Part shown: piece by piece, positions 50,230 to 60,889 of the stretch
Layout: each line of letters begins with the position of its first letter
How positions within the stretch are numbered: position 1 is the first letter of the stretch
From: Fistularia commersonii
Lineage: Eukaryota > Chordata > Actinopteri > Syngnathiformes > Fistulariidae
DNA length: 64,000 nucleotides
Direction: 5' to 3'
Assembly (NCBI GenBank): GCA_037954325.1
Contig: JBBMNZ010000001.1
Span: 11,078,258-11,142,257, forward strand
The notes under the pieces: generated by a model
What the model was told of the DNA's origin: nothing
Database searches by the model: none
The model's input: the letters and a program-made list of their open reading frames with translations, nothing else
Position numbers and translations under genes: made by a program

Positions 50230-52465
50230 CACCTGGATGTATATGATGCATGTTAATGCTAAAGAAGAAATGTATTTCCATTATTGTGTGAACCGTTTGT
50301 GGCAAATCTTTCGGATCCCATGTTTTAAATGGAATGGTTCTAGTTTTTACACATTGCTTTGAGTTCATTTTTCATTCTGATGGTTGAAAATATACACATA
50401 AAAGACCAAGTGGTTCTTTTCCAAAATAAGCAAATTATGTGGCATCAGCATAATTTGAGATTTGGCTATTTAGACGGCTTTATTCCTTTCTGCTTCCTTC
50501 AGTTTGCATGCATTCTCATCCGGATGGGAACTGCAGTAAACTGGGTACAACACTGTTGGCAATTCTACCAGATGAATACTTGGCATGAATAAGGGCTGAC
50601 TTTCAGCCAAGGCCTGGATGTGAGTGTTGGACTGCACATTGCATATCTGGAGACCACACAGGTTCCATAAGTATGTCTAGATCTCTCTTCTGCCCTCTAT
50701 CTTTGTCTGAACATGTCCCTTTGGGAACAGGGTCAAAAGTTCAATAACAGCAGGGAACTGTTGCTGAGATTAACACGTGCAGGTGTGATACCAATTATTT
50801 GTTAAAATATTCCCCACACACAGCATCAGTAACTAAACTTTTAAGCAATTGAAACACAGATGTTAGAAGAGAAAAACATTATTTAATCAACTGCAAGAAA
50901 TATGTAATCTACCCAATCAGCCTGTGTAGCAGTCTTTCACTCCCCTGTGCCCCAGCTTTTACTGGGGCTTGCAGCAACTGAATCGAGACACTTGGCCGCA
51001 ATATGCTTACTTTTGATTGCCGCATTCATACATGAGCTATTAATGCAAAGAAAAAATGGAATCTTCTTACCAAAGTAAGTTGGCTTGACACGTATGATAC
51101 ATGTAGTGTGTGTGATTCTTCAATACACAAAAGAGTGTGAAATGGTTTCCCAGCAAGAAGCTGTACACCAATAACAATGATGTATGATTTTTAAAATTCA
51201 TACACAAACACATGATTTTATAATCTATGGAGCTCAGTATCTGGCCTGTAAAGGAAAAGGAAGAAAGCGTGAGTGATCATCCAATGTGATGAAGTCTTTC
51301 TGTTCTAAATGACTTTGTCATGCCACCATGGTCGGCCATAAATGACCTCACCAGACATGCTTCTGTGATAACTAAACTAATAAGAATTTGAAGGAAGAAA
51401 AACACTCACCGCAGTGAGCATGGCTACTCAGGAGTGAAGGCAGCTTACAACATAAATCTTTTCCTGATAAATCTTAATGGATGTCTGCCATTCGACATGT
51501 GCAGAAAGTTGAAGTGTGAGGTAGGAGCCTGTGAGTGTTAAAAGGGGTATACACAGCCTGGACATCAACCAGACATGGAGGAAAAGCCCCCTGTGCTGGC
51601 TGTGAAATGAGACTTCCATAGGTACTTGTACCTTCTATGGCCCTTTAACCTACAACAGATGTCATCAATAAATACCCATGACCCATGGAGGTATTTCCCG
51701 TATGTGACCAAAGCCCCACTTTTTTGTAGCTTGCCAGAGTAGCTTGTCTAGCTGCGTAACACCTGATCATACTGCAAGGTTTACAATGCAGATGTCAGGA
51801 GCTTCTTTCAGAAAAATAGTCAAGATGTTAAGGGGGAGTAGATGCATGAGAAAAAGAAAGATACATTCAAACCACTGGGTAAATTAACAGCTTAGTCTGC
51901 ACCCCCTTGGGAGCAGTCTAAAAGCTGCTGCAATCTGCCTCCTGTTAAAAGGCCTGCTACTAAGTTATGACCTATCGCCTTTCTTGTCTAATCTCTTTAC
52001 AAACATCTGTAAAGGGATATTTACATGCCCTTTTGTGATTTACTTTGACGTGTCTTCAGCTTTCCATTGACTTTTAAAAAGGGGGAGGCAGGTCCCATGA
52101 AATGTGGAATTTCCATGTTCCGTGTATGCTAGGGTAAACTGGGTCCTCTCACAATGTACTGGATAGATTACATTAGTGTCCTCATGCGTCTTTCATTCAT
52201 TGCTGTATTGTGGACAACTGTCTCAGGGTTCGCTATTATATTATCATTTCAAAACCACAGAAAAGGTTGGGGTTTTTTTCAAACTTTCATACAATCCTTG
52301 ATTTAGCCATAATTGTGCTTGTAACAATTATAGTCGAGCAACCATCCTGTAGGCGGAGAATTCAATGTAAACACTAAGTGTAGTGTCAATGTGATAATCA
52401 CAGATCTGCTTTTTGGTTTTTTTATATTAGTCAACAAATAAGTATTTTTAAAGGCAACATTTGAT
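50230..52465. other. Intergenic sequence, no gene recognised
   Basis: No exon or repeat that I recognise. Short frames only. Confidence 0.6.
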
Positions 52466-52529
52466 GTGAAATTACCTCCTCATCTGCCTGTGGGAGCACC
52501 CTTTTTATCAGCATTGTATGGAGACCTAC

Positions 52530-54588
52530 CCTCTGTGAGCCACCTTACCGTGGTGGAGAGGTTTGCGCATCCCACTGATCCTGGGACCTGTGTTGTTGGG
52601 GGCTTTAAGCCCCTGGAAGGGTCATCCAAGGCGAAAAGGTCCCACGTGAGGGACCAGACAAAGCGTAGCTCAGAAGATTGTAATGAATAACGCAGACTTC
52701 GGACCAGGTTTCCCCTTGCCCCGGACACAGGTTACGGGGGGACCCCCGGAGCCAGGCCTGGGTCGGTACACGCCATGGGCGACAACCCTCAAACCTGGTG
52801 GTGGACCCCAGTGGTAAGGGATGCCAACAAACTGAAGAGGGAGTCTTATTGGGCCTTTCTGGCCTGTGGGACTCTGGAGGCAGCTGACAGGTATGGGCAG
52901 GCCAAGTGGCATGCAGCTACAGTGGTTGCCGAGGGAAAAACTCAGGCGTAGGAGGAGTTCGGGGAGCCCATGGAGCCACTTCAGGTGGGTGTCAAAGAAA
53001 TTCTGTTCCACCATCCGGTGGCCTAGGAGGGGAAAGCAATTCTCCATCAACACTGTGTACAGTGGAAGCAGGGCACTGCTGACGTCAACTCGAGACATTG
53101 TAGATTGGCAGGAATACTCCCGAGACCTTCTCAACCCTGTTGAAACACCTTCCAATGAGGAAGCAGAGCCGGGGGACTCTGGAGTGGACACACCTGTTCC
53201 CAAGGCTGAAGTTGCTGAAGCAGTCAAAAAGCTCTTCAGTAGCCAGGGTGGATGAGGATTTCTCAAGGCCCTGGATGCTGTAGGGCTGTCCTGGCTGAGA
53301 CGCCTCTGCAGCATTGCGTGGATGTCAGGGACAGTGCCGCTGGACTGGCAGACCGGGTTGGTGATCCCCCTTTTTAAAAAGGGGGCTCGGCGGGTGTGTG
53401 CACCACCTACAGGGGTATTAAAGTCCTCAGCCACCCTGGTAGGTCTATTCAGCAGTGCTGAAGATGCAGGTCTGTCAGGTCGTTGTATCTCGGAACCAGG
53501 AGGAGCAGTGTGGTTTTCGTCCTGGTCGTGAAACAGTGGACCAGCTCCATACCCTTGGCAGCGTCGTCAGGGGGGCATGGCAGTTTGCACAACCAGTCCA
53601 CATGTGTTTTGTGGGTATGGAGAAGACATTCTAGCGTGTCCTGCAAGCAATCCTATGGAGGGTGCTCCATGAGTATGGGGCACTGAACCCCCTGATACGG
53701 GCTGTTTGGTCCCTCTATGATTGGTGTGGGAGTTTGGTCCGCATTGCCAGTTGTAAGTCGGGTCACTTTCCAGTGGGAGTTGGACTCCGCCAGGGCTGCC
53801 TTTGTCACAGATTCTGTTTATAACTTTTATGGACACTCACTGGAGCAGGTCTCAGCTGAGTGTGAAGCGTCCAGGATGAGGATCAGCACCTCCAAATCCG
53901 AGACCATTGTGCTCAACCAGAAACACGTGGAATGCCCACTCCGGGTCGGGGAAGCGGTTCTGCCCCAAATGAAGGAGTTCAAGTATCCAGGGGTCTTGTT
54001 CACAAGTGATGGAAGGATGGAGCGAGAGATCAACAAGTGGATCGGTGCGGTGTCTGCAGTGATGCGGACTCACTGTCTGTCGTGGTAAAGAGGAAATTCA
54101 GCCAGAAGGAGAAGCTCTCAATTTACCGATCGATCTACATTTCCACCCCCACCTATGGTCACAAGCTGTGGTTAGTGACCGAAAGAACAAGATTGAGTTT
54201 TCTCAGCAGAGTGGCCAGACTCTACCTTAGAGATAGGGTCAGAACTTCAGTCATCTGGGAAGTTCAGTCATCCGGGGAGGAGCTCTGAATAGAGCCGCTG
54301 CTCCTCTGGATAGAGAGGAGATAGCTCGGGCATCTGGTCAGGATGCCTCCTGGATGTCTCCCGAGGGAGGTATTTTAGGGCATGCCCATCTGGGAAGAGA
54401 CCATGGAGAAGACCCAGGACACGCTGGAGAGACCATGTCTCCAGGGAGGCCTGGGAACGCCTTGGGGTCCCCCAAAGGAGCTGGACCATGGGGCGGGGGA
54501 GAGGGAGGTCTGGGCCTCACTGCTCCTGCTGCTGCCCCCGCGACCTGACTCCGGATAAGTGGGGGAAGATGGATGGATGAAGACAAAA
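52530..54588 (+). pseudogene. Dead RTE-clade LINE (Rex3-like), internally deleted
   Basis: The 5' part carries 'gagccaccttaccgtggtgg' and later 'gagccaggcctgg', the usual leader of this fish LINE. It jumps directly to the segment before the RT (near 52,800-53,250), so the AP-endonuclease region is missing. RT pieces in three frames include PLDWQTG, GFRPGR-TVDQL, VGLRQGC, AECEAS-MRISTSKSE, EFKYPGVLFTSDGRMEREI and LSIYRSIY. Motif A reads CFVGMEKTF followed by a stop, so its catalytic Asp is Gly. The stretch with the FADD box is deleted between about 53,810 and 53,845. It ends 'cggataagtgggggaagatggatggatga', the GATG-type terminus of Rex3-like elements. Many stops and frameshifts; inactive. The clade name is from recognition, not from a search. 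Confidence 0.8.
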
Positions 54589-54589
54589 A

Positions 54590-56080
54590 GCATATCTACA
54601 TGCTATCATACACTCTCAAGGGCAAATAAATACAATCATTAAGTACGTAAAATGTTTATTTTCTGGATGAAATCGTGAACAAATAGAACCAATATTTAGA
54701 GAGAATTGTGGGGAAATATTCAGGCTTTTTTCCAGCCATTACTGCTCCCTCATTTATCTTCTATTCTCTTGAGCAAAATGTTGACAAGAAAAGTAATGTG
54801 TCTGAAGCTTTAAGGGCACAAAGATTTTTTTTTTTTTTTTTTTACCATATTATCCTTGGGAAGTTCACTAGCTTTTGCAAAGACTAGTGTACAACATTAC
54901 GTCTGACAATTAAACCTCTATTACCCCTAAAGTGGAGAAACTAATATAAAGAAAGGAAAAGGTTAAATTACTTTCTGACTCTTACTCTTTTCAGAGGACC
55001 ATTAGGCTAAAGTTCCTCAAACAATATTAGAAAAAGTGATCATTTACAGTATATCTACCGGTACAATTAAGTTATCATCCACTTGCTATCATATGTCATT
55101 TGCTACTACTTTATTAAATGAAGTGAATCCCATTGAGAGGCTTGACATACTTGGTGACTCAGAACATCCCATGCTAAAGGACTAAACCTTGGTGGTCTAT
55201 TGTTGGTCACTATTAAAGTTGCATTATTTTTCTTCCTCTTGACCCTTGAAAATGTCTACAACACCAAGATGCCCTTTCTTAGAAATAGCAGCTGTGTGTA
55301 GTTACATAACAGGAAACAGCTGTCAGAGGCAATCCCAGTGTCTGGCTCTTAAGGTCTGGGTCTGGACTCTTGTACAGGTTGTGGTGTTTGTTATGAGAAC
55401 ATGCTTGAGACTTTTAGAAGCATCTTGGAGTCAATGGACTGAAGGATGTCCAAGGTTCACAGACAGATCCTGTATGTTTGGACATCAGGTGGCAATATGA
55501 TTGGCTGGGATATCCATCTGCTCTGTTCATGACTTGAATCTACACAAAAAAAAGTCTGTTCTCTCTCTCATTGAAAGAGTTCTTCCTATTTCCTTCACTG
55601 AAGTGGCATAGTAGATTAACCGATATCTAGTCTTCTCCGAATCTGGTCAGGGGAGAGCAATTGCAACATATTGTTAGAAACAGCTTGCTGGATGAGGACA
55701 ATTTTCACCAAGCTGAAATTATTTAACATTAATCAGATTTTATTCTGGCCTCGTTGTCTGCATCTACTGCTTTGTTATGTTCCCCTGCTATAACTGTTTT
55801 CAATAAAAAATGCAGAAATACCTTCATTGGTCTGGCATCATGGTTGTAATTGCTGGCTTATGCCCCAGTCAGGGACATTTCACTTCCACTCCCTGCAGCT
55901 CCCCTTATTTTGTCGTTTGGATCCCTACAGTGCCTGAAAGCTATGACGCAGATACAAACACTGGCATTCCCCACTCTTTTTCACATGTATTACATCACAG
56001 GAAAAATAAAAAACATTATCGTTTTCCACCAGTGAGTAATACTTAACTTAGAATAAAGTACAGGCTGGTATGGTCATCTT
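54590..56080. other. Intergenic sequence, no gene recognised
   Basis: A T-run at 54,825-54,843 and AT-rich sequence. No exon or repeat recognised. Confidence 0.6.
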
Positions 56081-56089
56081 CTTATCTCA

Positions 56090-56205
56090 TCTTGTCTCTT
56101 CTCGTAAGTAACCATTATGCATGTCCAAACCATCTCAGTCTGGCCTGTCTGACTTCATCTCCAAAATATCTAACATGTGCTGTCCCTCTGATGGACTCAA
56201 CAGGT
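56090..56205 (-). mobile_element. Short LINE RT C-terminal fragment
   Basis: The minus-strand translation gives IRGTAHVRYFGDEVRQARLR followed by WFGHA. This is a clear match in style to the 'IRGTAHVGRFGDKVREARLRWFGH' segment of the fish LINE family also represented at 13,650-14,005. Only this short piece is present. Confidence 0.65.
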
Positions 56206-56429
56206 GACCTATAGCAAAAACAGGTGACCTATAGCATCACATGTATCACCTGTTTTCATTAATGACTGCATTGCTCACAGGAATAATGATCATAGAACAA
56301 AAGGTAACCAAAAAGGAAAATATAAAAAACTCAAATACTTTAAAATCAAGATTTCTTTCAAAGGGATCCAATGTAAATCTAAATAAGGGCTGCACCATAA
56401 CATATAGCATTTAATTAATTAATTAATTT

Positions 56430-58030
56430 AATAAAAAGAAAAGTTACAATCCCCATAAGGGGCAATTTATTTTGCAGCCAGCAAAGACACAAAGACAACA
56501 ACAACAACCCAATATACAGTAGTAACACATACATACATTCAGCAGAAAAAAAAGGTGTATGTTAACCCTTGTTTTGTCTTGCGGGTCAAAAGTGACCCAC
56601 GATCATGTTTAGCTATAGAACATGGTATAGCTATATACTATTTTTTTCTTCCACTTGAAATTTTATGACTTTTCTTAAAGAGGCCCCGTAATTAGAAAAA
56701 GTGATACTTCTTTTTTGTTTATGTTTCAATGTGGACTGTACACTACTAGGGTACAAAGATTGTCTTATGGGTCATTTTTGACCCGTAGGACAAGGGGAGT
56801 AAACACAATGTTAAGATCGCACGAGGGTTAAGGGGTGGTAGACTACAATGATCTATTTATGAAACCAATAGTTTCTGTTATGATTGAGTGTTGGTATCTA
56901 TAAGGCCTGTACTTTTGTATTGTGTACTGGTGACCTGATGGCAGCATCCTGTACTCCAAGGACTCGGGGTGGCTGGGGTAAGCCAGGATAGCCTCTGTCT
57001 TCCTGGTTGCCCCGGCCTTAATTTTGCACAAAAAACTCGACCAGTTTGATCCCCATCCTACTACATGTTTTTACTATGCTGTTCAGCCTGTTTCTGTCCT
57101 TCAGAGTGAGGGACCCAAACTAGCAAATACACAAGACGGTTAAAACAGACTCAATAAAAAAGAATAAATCATTTTCATACAAACAGGATACTTATGAAAA
57201 CTTCTCAATTTCCAATAAAAGTATATGTGATGGTGGGCCTTAGCACAGGTTGCATACATGTTTGCCTCAAATGTCAGGTTGTTATCAGTGATGATACCAA
57301 GATATCTGTACTCCTGTACAATTACCAAAGCCTGGTTATGAGTAAAAACAGAAGTGTTTTGAGGAAGCCACTTCCTAAAATCAATAGTAATTTCCTCAGT
57401 TTTAGAAATTTTGATTTCCAAGGATGAGCACTCATACCAGCAATAAAATCGGTCACCATTGGACCATAATTGGAATTTGTTATTGAGGAGTGACACAGTC
57501 ACCAAGCCATCAGCAAACTTGATCAATTATCTGTTTCCATGCAGACTTCGACACTGATTTGTATATAAAATGAATAAAAGTGGGGAAGACATACAGCCCT
57601 TTGGGGAGCCCGTTAAAAATAAAAGCAAAGTGGATAAAACACCGTTTACCTTCACCCTTTGTAATCTGTTGGTTAGAAAGTCAACAAGCCAGCTTACTAT
57701 ACTCTGGTCAAGGTTGTATATGATAGTAAGAGGCTTGGCAAAAATGTGTGGTTGTATACAGTTAAAAGCAGATGAAAAGTCAATGAAAAGCAGACAAGCA
57801 AGAGTATCTGCCGATTCAAGACGACCCAATACCAGCTTGAATCGGGTGTTGACTGCATCAACGCCCTTCCCTTCCTCACTCTATATGCGAATTATAGTGG
57901 GTCCAACCTGCCCTGATTTGTGCATAAGATGTCCGCCTTAACAATCCTCTCAAATCTCGTCATTACAAAGGGGAGAGCGTGACATAGAACATGATGGGAA
58001 ACCTTCAACTTACCTGATGTGTGTTTCGTT
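56430..58030 (-). pseudogene. Dead Rex1/L2-type LINE, RT and C-terminal region
   Basis: On the minus strand (5' end near 58,030) the pieces are: VMTRFERIVK and LDPL-stop-FAYR near 57,870-57,960; LFIDFSSAFNCIQPH (RT motif A); LTGSPKGCMSSPLLFILYTN (motif B); an in-frame stop at 57524-57526; then IKFADGLVTV, in which motif C reads FADG instead of FADD; SKTEEITIDFRK; YRYLGIITDNNL; and a C-terminal LPSGHQYTIQKYR ending near 56,843. The 3' tail is interrupted by a TTAA-flanked MITE (56562-56831). It resumes with a 'ccccataaggggcaattta'-type 3' terminus near 56,440. Clade unresolved between Rex1, L2 and CR1; inactive. Confidence 0.75.
56562..56831. mobile_element. TTAA-flanked MITE (piggyBac-like), 270 bp, nested in LINE
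   Basis: The element is bounded by TTAA on both sides (56562-56565 and 56828-56831). It starts CCCTTGT and ends ACGAGGG, giving short terminal inverted repeats. Sub-terminal copies of CGGGTCAAAA.TGACCC lie in inverted orientation near each end. It has no ORF. A TTAA target and CCCT termini are typical of piggyBac-superfamily non-autonomous elements, which are common in fish. Its position inside the LINE's 3' region shows that it inserted after the LINE. Confidence 0.65.
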
Positions 58031-58289
58031 TGGACTCCGGGAGGAAGCCTATGCAGGCACAGTAAAATTATGTAGATTCACATAGAGCAGCCTCAATTAA
58101 ATCAAACTAGGAACAGTCTACCTGTTGGCATCTTAGTGTTAGAAACTCATGAAATAGCGCTGACTTGTAGTCTAGAACATTGCTTTCAAGCTGTTTCCCC
58201 GACATTTTGACCGCCAGCTGGCAAGGGAGTGTAGAAACTGTTACTGAGTGACAAATCTTATTATTACAAATAAGCTGGAAAATATTGGT

Positions 58290-58645
58290 TAAACTATTAA
58301 TCCATTCATTATGTATACCACTTATTCTGCCCCCAGGGTTGCCGTGGTTGCTGGAGCCCACCCAACTGTCATTGGGTGAGAAGCGGGGTACACCTTGGAC
58401 AGGTAGGCAGTTGATCAGAGGGCTACATATACATACGCCTACACATATACCGTTCAATCTCTCTTTCATACATCTGGCCAATTCAGTGAACCGGCTCCAT
58501 ATTTTTGGACTGTGGGGGGAATCCGGAGAACCCAGAGGAAACCCACAGACACAGGGATAACATGCAAACAACACACAGAAAGCCCCCCTGTTTGAATTGA
58601 ACTGTGAGACAGAAGTGCTAACCACTATGCCAATATGCTGCCAGT
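58290..58645 (+). mobile_element. Degenerate teleost interspersed repeat, copy 2
   Basis: Same layout as 21,885-22,205: 'tccattcattatgtataccact', 'gctggagcccacccaactgtcattggg', 'ggtacaccttggacagg', 'gactgtggggggaatccggagaaccc', 'agaggaaaccca', and an end near 'agaagtgctaaccactatgcc'. The orientation is the same as in copy 1. Class unassigned. Confidence 0.65.
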
Positions 58646-58659
58646 CAAACTATCACCTA

Positions 58660-59120
58660 TTCAACACTTCTGTCAGCAGCTTCATGAAAACAGATTATGT
58701 CAAGAGTGCAAATGCAGAACATCTTGCTTGACTATGACGTTTAAGTGTCAATGTCTTTCATTTGTATTTTCTTTAATTGAAAAGTATTTGAGAAGATCTG
58801 CTTTCTCGATAATTTGACACAGATATGTTTAGTGTATATACCTGGACCTGCTAAAGGGATTTTCAGGCATGTCAGGCTTGATGAATATAAATCTGAGAGT
58901 CTACATGTGGAAACTGGACACACATTTAGAATATTAATATAAAAATGATAATAGATCAGTATGACAGCAGCCTCATTCCCTTGCTCAGTTTTTCGTCAAC
59001 AGTCATCACTCTAGACCTGGTGATACAAGCAGTGCAAGCAGTTAAATGAATGATTAAACCAAAAAATTACCAGCACTCAACCCAACCCAGTCCAACTTGA
59101 GCTCTGTCTCAGTAGTCTGT
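58660..59120. other. Intergenic sequence, no gene recognised
   Basis: Short AT-rich stretch between two repeat relics. Confidence 0.55.
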
Positions 59121-59129
59121 ACCGAAGCA

Positions 59130-59330
59130 TTTTGTTGTATTGCAGCCAATTGAACTTATGTACTATACTGCTTGGTAACACCTCCTGCCAGGGTACATTG
59201 ATAGTACATTGAATTATGAGGATCTTCCTGGCAGCTGTGGACCACATCACATCTGGTCTAAGAGTTGTCCCTGTGATTTCAGTTGGGAAACCAGCTACTT
59301 GCGTCTTGGATGCGTTTCCTTCTGCTCCTT
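59130..59330 (-). pseudogene. Retroelement-type nuclease-like fragment
   Basis: The minus-strand frame reads ITGTTLRPDVMWSTAARKIL followed by IIQCTINVPWQEV. This resembles an 'TLRPD-VLWS--ARTV-LVELTVPWEE' segment that I remember from fish retroelement-associated proteins. The D...E.T pattern hints at a PD-(D/E)XK nuclease fold, but the Glu of ELTVPW is replaced (Q in IIQCT), and the frame is not sustained. It is a relic of unknown element family. Confidence 0.4.
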
Positions 59331-60453
59331 TTTGTAGTTCACTCCAAGAATGTCAATAGATATGAGAGGCTGATGTTGATCCAAGAAATTGCTTAGCCTA
59401 CAGTTCTGCTAACTTCTTTAGCAATGGGTTATGTTGTGAAAATGTACAAGAAGCCCTTAAAACTGCTAGATGTTCTCCTTAGAACACAACATTTAAACAT
59501 TTGTGTTGTCAAAAGGTACAAAGAAATATTGGTAAAAGCCAGTTATTTTCAGAGCAAGTCATAAAAAAATCTAAAAACAACCTTCAGTGACAATCTTAAA
59601 CTAAATTCTGAAAGTCTAAATCGTTTGTTTAAAACTTTCAACACTTCAATTTTAATGATATGTACAACTGAACCCTGCATGAAGCAAATATGGATCAAAG
59701 GTTTGAGTCTGAGCCTATAGCCAAATTATTGTGGCTGACATTTCATTGTTTCCTCACAGGAGACACGATAAAGACAAAGAGCTACACTCCGAGAGGATTT
59801 GAAGTGGGACCTGGCTGAATTCTGAGCTGAGGTTAACCAAGCCTTGTCGAAGGAGACCTAAAAAACACCAGGAGATGGGGAAGAGCAGCAGCACATAACC
59901 AAATCAGAAGAGTTTGACCTCAAATCTGTAGATGCTGTTGGGCAAGTTAAGGAATCCATGCAAACAAATGTAGCAGACACGGGATCCAGGCTACAGCGAA
60001 ATAAAATGCACCATTATAAAGTCTTTGAAAGCATGGGAGGTGATAACATGAAGAATTATGAGGTCAAATGAAAAAGGCCTACCCAAAGCAACAAACCACC
60101 TTACAGTCCTGAGACAGCACATTACTGTAATAAACCACCAAGATCTGTGGTGAAAAGCTTTTTTGTATAAAGGTGTACACTCTTCCTCATTGTTTCCGTG
60201 GGCTGGCTGTCATGTGAATCTCCATAAAAAATCATTTTGAAGAGAAGCGTGCAGTTCTACTTCCTTTTTTGCTGAGCTTAAGGTGGTTCTGGAGGGTGGA
60301 CCCAGGGTTTACTATGACGGCGGAGGAGGGGGTTCCCCCATTCATCACCAAGGCAGAGAGCCTGCAGCTTCTCCAGGATTCCATCTGATAATGTTGGACT
60401 GGTTCAGGGATAAAACTACCTCATTACCTCACTGACAACATTACTCATGGACT

Positions 60454-60511
60454 GCAGTGTCTGTTAAATTAATAGGGTGGATTATCACTTTATTAATTTA
60501 ACAGACACTGC
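60454..60511. repeat. Perfect 21-bp inverted repeat with 16-base loop
   Basis: The left arm 60454-60474 (GCAGTGTCTGTTAAATT...) and the right arm 60491-60511 (...AATTTAACAGACACTGC) are perfect reverse complements around a 16-base spacer. It lies 17 bases upstream of the SINE at 60528. It could be a foldback element, an inverted duplication made during repair, or a hairpin transcript. Confidence 0.9.
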
Positions 60512-60527
60512 TCTCTGCACTAAGCAT

Positions 60528-60752
60528 GGGGGCAGTGTCACACAGGAGGTTGAGCAATCATTCTTGGAACTGAACATTCCTGGTTCAATTCCTGGCTCTT
60601 CCTAGTTTGTTGAAGTGTTGTTGAGCAAGACACTGAACCCCCAACTGCTCCCCTGGTGCTGATAGATGGCAGCCAACTGCTCATGGTTCATCCATGATGG
60701 GTTAAATACAGAGAAGGAATTTCCCCATGAGGGATTAGTAAATGATCATTCA
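60528..60752 (+). mobile_element. tRNA-derived SINE with LINE-like tail
   Basis: The head 'ggcagtgtcacacaggaggttgagcaa' and the 'ggttcaattcc' B-box-like string (about 60,592) recall a tRNA-derived Pol III promoter. The body 'gagcaagacactgaacccccaactgctcccctgg' and 'ggcagccaactgctcatgg' is followed by the tail 'aatttccccatgagggattagtaaatg', which resembles an L2/Rex1 LINE 3' end. A truncated minus-strand copy is at 33978-34170. Confidence 0.6.
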
Positions 60753-60814
60753 GAACTGTACACAAGGTTCATGTTCAATTATTGTCTGTCTTCATAGCAG
60801 TAAGAGGTATAACT

Positions 60815-60885
60815 GTCAACCACAGCCAAATTCCCTCTACGTGTGAACATTTTTGGTCAATAAAGCTGATTCTGATTCTGAAGAT
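60815..60885 (+). mobile_element. LINE/SINE 3' tail with (TGATTC)n
   Basis: 'ccaaattccctctacgtgtgaacatttttggtcaataaagctgattctgattctga' is the recognisable end of a fish LINE/SINE family: 'aaattcc...gt.aacat...gg.caataaagctgattctga'. It lies immediately after the SINE and may have inserted into or next to it. Confidence 0.55.
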
Positions 60886-60889
60886 TTTA

